Source of the DNA: Gaertneriomyces semiglobifer
Lineage: Eukaryota > Chytridiomycota > Chytridiomycetes > Spizellomycetales > Spizellomycetaceae
DNA: 53,170 bases
Reading direction: 5' to 3'
Assembly (NCBI GenBank): GCA_025558075.1
Contig: JAHLKF010000048.1
Span: forward strand, 1 to 53,170
The position numbers and the translations under genes are program-made. Position 1 is the stretch's first letter, and each line of letters begins with the position of its first letter. Below are positions 46,001 to 53,170 of the stretch, in pieces. The notes beneath the pieces were generated by a model. The model was not told the origin of the DNA. It saw only the letters and a list, made by a program, of their open reading frames with translations, and did not search any database.

Positions 46001-49000
46001 GGCCATCAGCAGCCACTTGGATCGACATGACTCCAGCGTGATTCGTCGGTCCCGCCTGAACAAAACGAATAAGGAATCTTTAATGCAGGGACTTCAATGT
46101 GGGCACATACCGGATATCGCATGGGTACGCGTTGACCTATTTCCAGGACGTCGATTTCTCTCTCACGGCCGTTGGCCGAAAGCATCAACGTCTTCCGGGC
46201 GTGAGATGGAAGATCCCAAGCGTAAGAGCGAGAAGACAATCGGGGAACAGTGAAGCGATTGGATGCTCCCTATAGCCATAATCAGATCCATGACGTATAA
46301 ATCCACCGATACTGCAAGGACTTACCATTTGCCACATTACTAAGTCAACGTTTGTCTCATTCTGTATTCGGAATGGCCACTTTGTTTCACGAGCAGCGAA
46401 AATGACGAACACGGTTGCATCCTGCAGCTGGACCTCTGCCCGAATCAAATCTTCCTCGGCGGGAGAGCTGATCTTACCGGACTTAATGTAAATTCTGCCG
46501 ATTTGTGTAATATCGAAGGGGTTTGACCTAAACTTATTTTAGACAGAAAACTTGATCGTAGGCTAAAGTGTTCACCCTTACCATCCACTCATTAGCCCCG
46601 GGAGGCGTATACGTAAGTGGGTCGCAACACCTTCGTGAGAGACGTTCAATGTATCGACGGGATATGAGCTTTTGGATCGCAGGAGCGTATGTTCGTCCGC
46701 TTCTGCTCCGTGAAGCTTGAAGTAAATGTCTTCATCCATTTTATTCTTAAGAATAAACCGCGGCGTGAAAGTAACGATTTTCGTCATAAAGAACTGAAGC
46801 GCCAGAGGGCAATAATTAGTGAGAAGGAAGACCAATTTGGATTTCGAATTGTTTACCTTGCCGTCACCCTCAGTAATGGTAGCACCGAGGTGGGTTTCTA
46901 CGGCATCCTTCTGCGAGCAAACCACTACAACGAACGAGCTTCCTACAGCATCCAAGCTGATCGGCTAATGCCAAATGACCCGATTAGGCAAGGTACAAAA
47001 ACAAAGAGCGAAGGGTATCCACCTTGCTTTGCTTAGATGGAGGAATGCTAATCTGCACCCTTGATTTTATCGGCTCAAAGGTCGGAAACGAGAACATCAA
47101 TGGCTTGACCTAGTCAAACTAAAGGGTTATTGTCGTTCAACGCTAGTAACACATGCACAACTCAACCTCCTGTTGGTCTTGCACTACGATGACGCAAGGT
47201 CAGTAATCCACCACGTTTCGCACATTTTAAATTGCACCAACCTGCAGGAATATCATGCCGCGACACGCCTAACAGCGATCCAGCGGAGATTCGCATATCA
47301 AGACCGGTCTTGTTGAGTAGAACATAAGGACTATAAATGCTAACCCTGCGGCCGGCGTTGGACTTGTCCCTGCTGATCATTTTAGCACTTCCACATAGTG
47401 CAAATGGATGAAGCGATTTGCGTACCCGTATTTTATTCGTAACAAGAGTTGCTGCCCGGACAAGTCCGCAAGGCGTAGCGTGTCATCTCGGTAATCAATC
47501 TCGCTGTTTGTAATTATCGCCAGCTCGCTCGGGCGGTACGCTAAGGTAATGATAAGCTGGAGGGCATTCCATGGCATGGGGTTTGCACCACCTCACCTGA
47601 GTCCAGGATTTCCACTTGTAGCGCAAGGATATGTGTTGGGTCCATAACATGCATGGGGCGGGCTTCACCTATTTCAAGAACTCCTTTCACTTGTTGCCGT
47701 GTCGATTTATCATGCAAGACGAATCTCAAACGATAAGGCAAAAGATTTTCGAGTAGAATGGGAGGCATGATCTTGATGTGCAGCATCGGGTAATCACTGA
47801 GGAAAAACGACAAGTTACATAGTAGATCCAATGTGAAGAGTGTTGGCTGCGCTTACGCTTCTTTCATTTTACGGACTGGGGTGCAGCTAATGTGAAATCG
47901 GTAAGATGGGGCGGTAGGATCCATTGACCGGCATGAAATCAGACCTGGATGTCATGGAGTGTTAGTAGTGAGCTTGTGGAAAAGTCCATATTTCACTTAC
48001 AGTCCCCCAATCTATGGATATCGCGCCAAGATATGGATTCCGCACTCCACCCGAAGTCTAATGGTGAGATTAGGTAGGTTTTACTAGAAACAATAGATAC
48101 GCCTCTCACCTTTCGGGCGGATTTGGATAGAAGCACTGTACGAGTCCTCTATAGGCACATGATAACAATCCCCAGGACCTGTACCCAGGGTTGAGAAAAT
48201 GTGCATGCCAATGGCTTTGCATCATGTACTCACCAATGAGAACGGATTCCCGGAGCGAGACTTGCTGGGTCTTCAACAATCGGATTTCAATCGGAATTTC
48301 AGTATCGTTTTGGTACTCCAGGCCGGACCGGAAAGTTACGATCTTCACATTGTCCTTCAATCGGACGTCACAAACCAACCGATGAGTCACGCGGTTAATG
48401 GCTGGCCGTAATATATACGTTGTTTGCCCCTCGCGATCAACCGTAACACCCTTTGTCGTCTCCCACGATGGGCCTTTCAGTTGGAGCGACACGCGATTCG
48501 CAATTGGGGACATGCGCTTTACTAGGGATTAGGAGAAAGAAGCTAGCTTGATCGTTGCCATAAAACTGCATACCTCACGCATTGAGCGCCAATCTTCAAA
48601 GCGCCAAGGTAAATCTTCTCCATTCACTAAATTCTGTAGATCGGTATCCAACCCGGTATCGTCTGAATCTGCCCAGATAAACATATCGTAGCCGGTCCGA
48701 TTCCGAATAACGTAAGGTGCATGTTTGCCTCGCCTCGCCGTTAATGTCCTCTGTAAAAAATTAACCAATTGACACATGGCAATGAACCTTGAGCTGAACC
48801 CGAGGTACCTTTTCCTGTTTGCTCCAAAGATGCATCGTTGACAGGAGGCTTTCCACGAACGTATGAGTAATATTGATATCCAGTCGCTTACGCGCCTGTA
48901 CATCAACGGACAGCGTGCCATTCTCAGCTTGTCTGGCAACCTAATGGCCATATTATGTTGAGCGTGCAGTGCCAACCGGCCGCCGATTGGTAACTACTCA

Positions 49001-52000
49001 CGTTCACGAAAACTTGCCACTGTTCGACAAGCGGCTCCCAATGAGAATTCTTTACATTAAAATAGTTGATGCACAGAGAAGGTGCGCTTTCAATTCGTAA
49101 CTGTTGTGACGGTAAATACATGGCGTTGTCTATTGGTATCCGGTGTGACCAATTCGTACTCACCAGAGAAGACCAGTCCGCTGCATCAAGAGTGAACTTC
49201 TCGACAAGAAGGTCCAACATTGGCAAGTGCAGATCATTTAAATCATCAATGGCAACAAGTCGAAACCCTTTAAAATTTGCTCGAAACTGCGAAACCTCCA
49301 ACTGGTGAATAATTGCTGGTGTATGCACATTGTTGCAGACGCGCACAACTTTCGTACCCTTTCTCTTGCCATTACTAGCGCAGTCTCCGCATTGTTTGCT
49401 TCGTGCTCAGGAACGAGTGCGTCACGAGGACCCTGCTGTGACCCTGATAATGACAGGATATTATCCACAATATCAGCCATCACTAGCATATCTCTGTAGG
49501 AAGACTGAGCGAAACAAGGTCAAAATGCGTTGGTTCAAGTAAGATGAAGGGGAGGCTACATACCCTTAATAGAACATGAGACAAGTCGAGAGTAAGGGTG
49601 GTATATGTATGCCCTGGCGAAGTCACTCGGTTTTCGTACGCAATTCCTAAATCAAAGGTTTGAACCAGGGGGACACTTGTCTGCTCTCTACTGTCCATCT
49701 GGCATAACGTCAGGCCAGTTTCTTCTAGAAGAACTTGCATTACTTTCTCCTGGGATATTGTTAAACGCTTAGAAGACAATGCAAGAGCTTCGGTGGACGC
49801 GCTAGCGGCCTGATGAAGAAGAATTAACTGAACGTCTACGAGTTCAATGTGATAGACCAGTAACTTGTGGTCGTCATGTGGTATGGTTGTTTCGGCATCC
49901 AACAACAATTGAGCATCCGTACCCGGAAAGCCCTCTTCTTGCAGAGGGGCGACGAAGAAGTCTCGGATGAGAAAGACGTAGTCGGGAGCGATGATTATTG
50001 TAGGGGCACGAAGCGTAAGCTCCAGACATGTCTCTCCGGCCCGTTGATGTGAAGTCGCAACCAGTTGATTGTCGTCCTTGCCAGCGAACATCATGATCTC
50101 TCGAAATTTCGTGTCAGTTGCGTTACGGCGGTCCTCCATCGATAGTGATTGCACTTGCAGTCGGACATTGGACGACCCATCCGATAGACCTTGATATTCG
50201 AACGTAAGTTTGTTCATAGCAAACTCTGCCAAAGGTGTGACGACTTCCGTTGTGGACGGTCTAACAGAATGATCATGTTCCTGAAGTAATTCAAGGCACA
50301 TCAATGGCGTCTCTCCTTTCAAAACAAATGTTGGCGTCACGTTCACGGGTGATGCAAGAAATATGGACGAAGGTGCAACCACTTTCTCGCCTGACTGTTC
50401 GGGTGCGGCATTGAGATTCTGCTGATAGAATACATTCAACGAGTGAATCAACTTTAGAAGGAATGTGTACTGTGTCGATGTAAGTGCGACGCGGACTTCC
50501 GAGATACCAATATTCAGCTAAAAAAGCGGACGTTGATGAGCATACCTTGCCAGCAACGTCATACTTCACTCTGAGCAAAGCAACAATCTCACCAGATTAG
50601 GAACTGGCGGGGCGAAGGCAGCGCGCATGCGGAGCTCCAAATTGATGTCCGCCAATATCTGCTGACTCGGAGCACCGTCACCACGCATGAATACCGATAC
50701 CATCTTCATCTCGCGCAGGTGTGCTGATATTTCGCTCTCATAGCCTTCAGCGGAAGAAAGGAACTCATTCTTTGCCGAAATGCTTCCCGGGTACACATAC
50801 AGGGCATCCTTGTTATGTGTGGTACCACGTGGGAAGATTATGATCGGTGTATTGACGTGAATGTCGAAGTGAAATTTACTGGCGCCTGACTGTCCTTCGT
50901 CCGTGTGATCAACACTGGCCGAGGGCTTCGCAATAACTGGGCGCGCATTGTCAAGCGACAATTGCATTACGCGCAGTTCGTTGAAGTAGAGAATGAGCTG
51001 ACGCAACAACGGTTCCAAAAAAGTAAATACAAGAGATGAAGCCTCCAATGATAGCCCGACATCATAGCCCGGATAGGATGGCAACAGGGGAGAATAGGTC
51101 TCCCAGGTGAACTGTGCAACCTTTTCTCCTTCAATTCTGAGTAGCTCTGGGAACTCATGGTTATCATGTTCGTTGGGCATGTCATTGCGAACTGACAGAT
51201 CGCCAACACTGCCGATAATTCGCCGACTGGCTCCTTTCATGCGCAATGAAGATTTCAGTTCACCAAACCTTGCTGTTGCAAGGCGATTTCCGTTTCGATG
51301 TACAACGAACGTTATTCCTGTAAGGCTGGCGTTCACGTCAATTGTTGGGTCGTTTGAAGTTGAATTGTGCTCGTCAGTATCACCGGCTTCTTTAAACTCT
51401 ACCTCGGGGATCACAGGTAGTACGCCACGCGGCTCCGTAAATGTTTGGATAATCAAGTCGTACAGAGTGATAATGCTCCTACTCGACAGCACCACTGTAA
51501 CCGCCGCGAAAGATATTTCCAAACTCTGATCTACTCCGGCATAGTCCACGAAATCCGGCTTCAAGCTGCGGTACTTTACCGATATCAAGGAATCCGCAGC
51601 AGTTGAAGTATCCAATCTCGTTGAAGGGTAGAATAAACGAGGAAATTCTGACTCATGTTCCAGTTGATCTTCCACCGTAATCGTTTTTATTCCAATCGAG
51701 ACGCTCAACGAGTTGGTCGTGGTCCCGATGGACAAAGCGAACATGTCGACATTCACCATAGCTAACGGCGTATCGGGAGAGAAAATATCGTCCGCACTTT
51801 TCATAAGGGACATTGAGGCTTGCTCCACTTCAAAAACGGCCTCGAATTGAACTCTTTCTGTTCCAGTATAAGAGTCGGACAGGCGGTCTGACTGAGCATC
51901 GCTAAGCATCTCTTCTGGGGCGTCGTAGAAGGAATCCCCGTCTTCCAACATTAGGCCCATTGGTAAACTATTGTTATGCAAGAAGTTCCACTGGAGTGCC

Positions 52001-53170
52001 TCCGAAGCCACTTCTCTTCGTGCAGGAAGCTGTTGAACAGGAGCTGCTCTGGCCATTGAATCCAACACATCCATGATCACTCTGTACTTCCGGTCCGAAA
52101 AGTTCATGTGCAACCCAGGCAGGCGTGCGGAGATCTTTGTGCGGGGCAGGTCAGGCACTTTGGACAATATACATAGCTGGACCACTAGAGATAGATCGAC
52201 CTTTTCCACAAAATGTAAATCAGTCTGGCCTCGTTCGTATGTAGCCTCAGCCACACATGCGGAAACGGAGGGGCCTACGAGCGCCTAAAGCTAGCAATTA
52301 GTTTCAGTGTTGCTCGTGATTCCTTCGTACGTATGTCCCACCTGCACGGATGATAATTTGCACGTGAAACGATCGTAAAGCAAATCCTTTAGCTCATCAA
52401 GCTCAAGGGATTTGTAGTTGGCTTGGAGCTCTTTTTTTCTGTGCTTATCAACATAATTACTTTCCAGAGTGAAATGCCCAGCGTCGACGAGGACAACCAT
52501 AGGGTTGCCGTCCTTCATCCTGCGTACGCGTCCAAGTTATCAGTTGAGTTACCAACATATATCATAATCGCATCAGAATGCGTGAAACGTACCGTATAGG
52601 AAAGAGAAAAATGGGCGCGGCTACGTCCACCTTAAGATCTATCGTTCTATGCTGTTCAAGGGCATACTGAAGGCTTGCCGCGGTTTGTGCCGTTAAGCCC
52701 TCAAATGTACTCTGAGCGACAACCTTCAAATACCGTGAGAAGAGTCCATCACGAGATGCATATCATCAAACTAACCTGTAGAGAAGATATCGCTTCCGCT
52801 TCGGACGCCGGAGGGGAAAAAAAGTCAGCGATGGTGCGGATCATGTCAGGATTGTATATAACCTCCAAAGGTAGCATTTCAATAGAAACAGCATCGTCTA
52901 CGCGGCCATCAAGTGGATTGTGTTCAATATCCATGACAAAAAATGGTTTTTCCAGTTCGTGATTTGATAGCTCATCCTTCGCGTTCTTTGCTTGTACAAG
53001 GGTCGGGTATTTAGTGTCCTCAGTTGTTCTGTCTTCTAAGATAACATTTCCTAAGCTCATTCGGCCACGTAATCCTATGCCGTTCTGCGAGACCGAGGCA
53101 TGTAGATCCTCAAAAAGCAGGCGTGCGAGAGGGTTGGTCGCCGATGAATCGGATTGCATCAACGTAAGAG
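43012..53170 (-). CDS. VPS13: VPS13 bridge-like lipid transfer protein (5' partial, many exons)
   Basis: About 10 kb of minus-strand exons separated by 50-70-nt introns; the gene starts right of the window. At the right edge [16 protein letters not shown] and [17 protein letters not shown] match the end of the chorein/VPS13 N-terminal portion. The long exon 52254-50566 is the extended groove. From about 49300 to 45300 come the repeated 'PY-I-N-TG' modules of the VAB/SHR-binding region ([43 protein letters not shown]). Near the 3' end, [17 protein letters not shown] joins [19 protein letters not shown] and [19 protein letters not shown], the VPS13 C-terminal ATG2_C-like block, followed by a PH-like end and TAA at 43014-43012. 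VPS13 moves phospholipids between organelles at contact sites. Individual intron positions were not all resolved. Confidence 0.95.

Overview
The window is about 53 kb of nuclear DNA from a eukaryote, most likely a zoosporic (chytrid-like) fungus. Genes are dense and split by many short GT-AG introns, mostly 55-70 nt. A Zn(II)2Cys6 transcription factor points to Fungi. CFAP97-family and Sfi1/CCDC191-like centriole or axoneme proteins point to a lineage that still makes flagella. Exon joins were worked out by hand from splice signals, reading phase and family conservation. They are firm where stated (Argonaute, branching enzyme, LINS, uS9, PQ-loop, ABCD, Sfi1-like) and approximate elsewhere.

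Layout: 1-357, the 3' end of an unidentified gene (+). 434-4988, a SPO22/ZIP4/TEX11-type meiotic TPR protein (-). 5233-7648, a peroxisomal ABCD-type half transporter (-). 7897-7968, tRNA-Pro(CGG) (-). 8095-8908, a zinc deaminase (+). 8973-10229, a secretory 7-TM TM198-like protein (-). 10511-10756, COA4 (+). 10991-12714, a Zn2Cys6 factor (-), followed by about 2 kb of apparently non-coding DNA. 14708-16644, a Lines homolog (+). 16889-20060, Argonaute (-). 20733-22016, a CFAP97-family protein (+). 22189-23112, an MGRN1-like RING protein (-). 23238-23513, a small possibly myristoylated protein (-). 24048-27287, the Sfi1/CCDC191-like protein (+). 27535-28387, ribosomal protein uS9/RPS16 (-), then about 2.5 kb with no convincing gene. 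30907-35416, a PRRC2/BAT2-N protein (+). 35503-36795, a PQ-loop transporter (-). 37006-38310, a derlin-like protein (+). 38336-41459, glycogen branching enzyme (-). 42184-42959, a Reeler-like GPI-type surface protein (+). 43012-53170, the C-terminal part of VPS13 (-), which runs off the right edge.

This looks like an ordinary chromosomal arm. No transposon, virus, CRISPR array or dedicated gene cluster was seen. Several genes share cellular themes: lipid and fatty-acid handling (ABCD transporter, VPS13), flagellar or centriolar structure (CFAP97, Sfi1-like, and possibly the small protein that shares a promoter region with the latter), and RNA control (Argonaute with an internal RGG tract, PRRC2-like protein with an RGG tail). 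The most unusual features are the RGG tract inside the Argonaute N domain, the animal-like LINS and PRRC2-N genes in a fungal genome, an in-frame stop-free intron in the RING gene, and a tRNA-Pro whose first acceptor pair is A-C.
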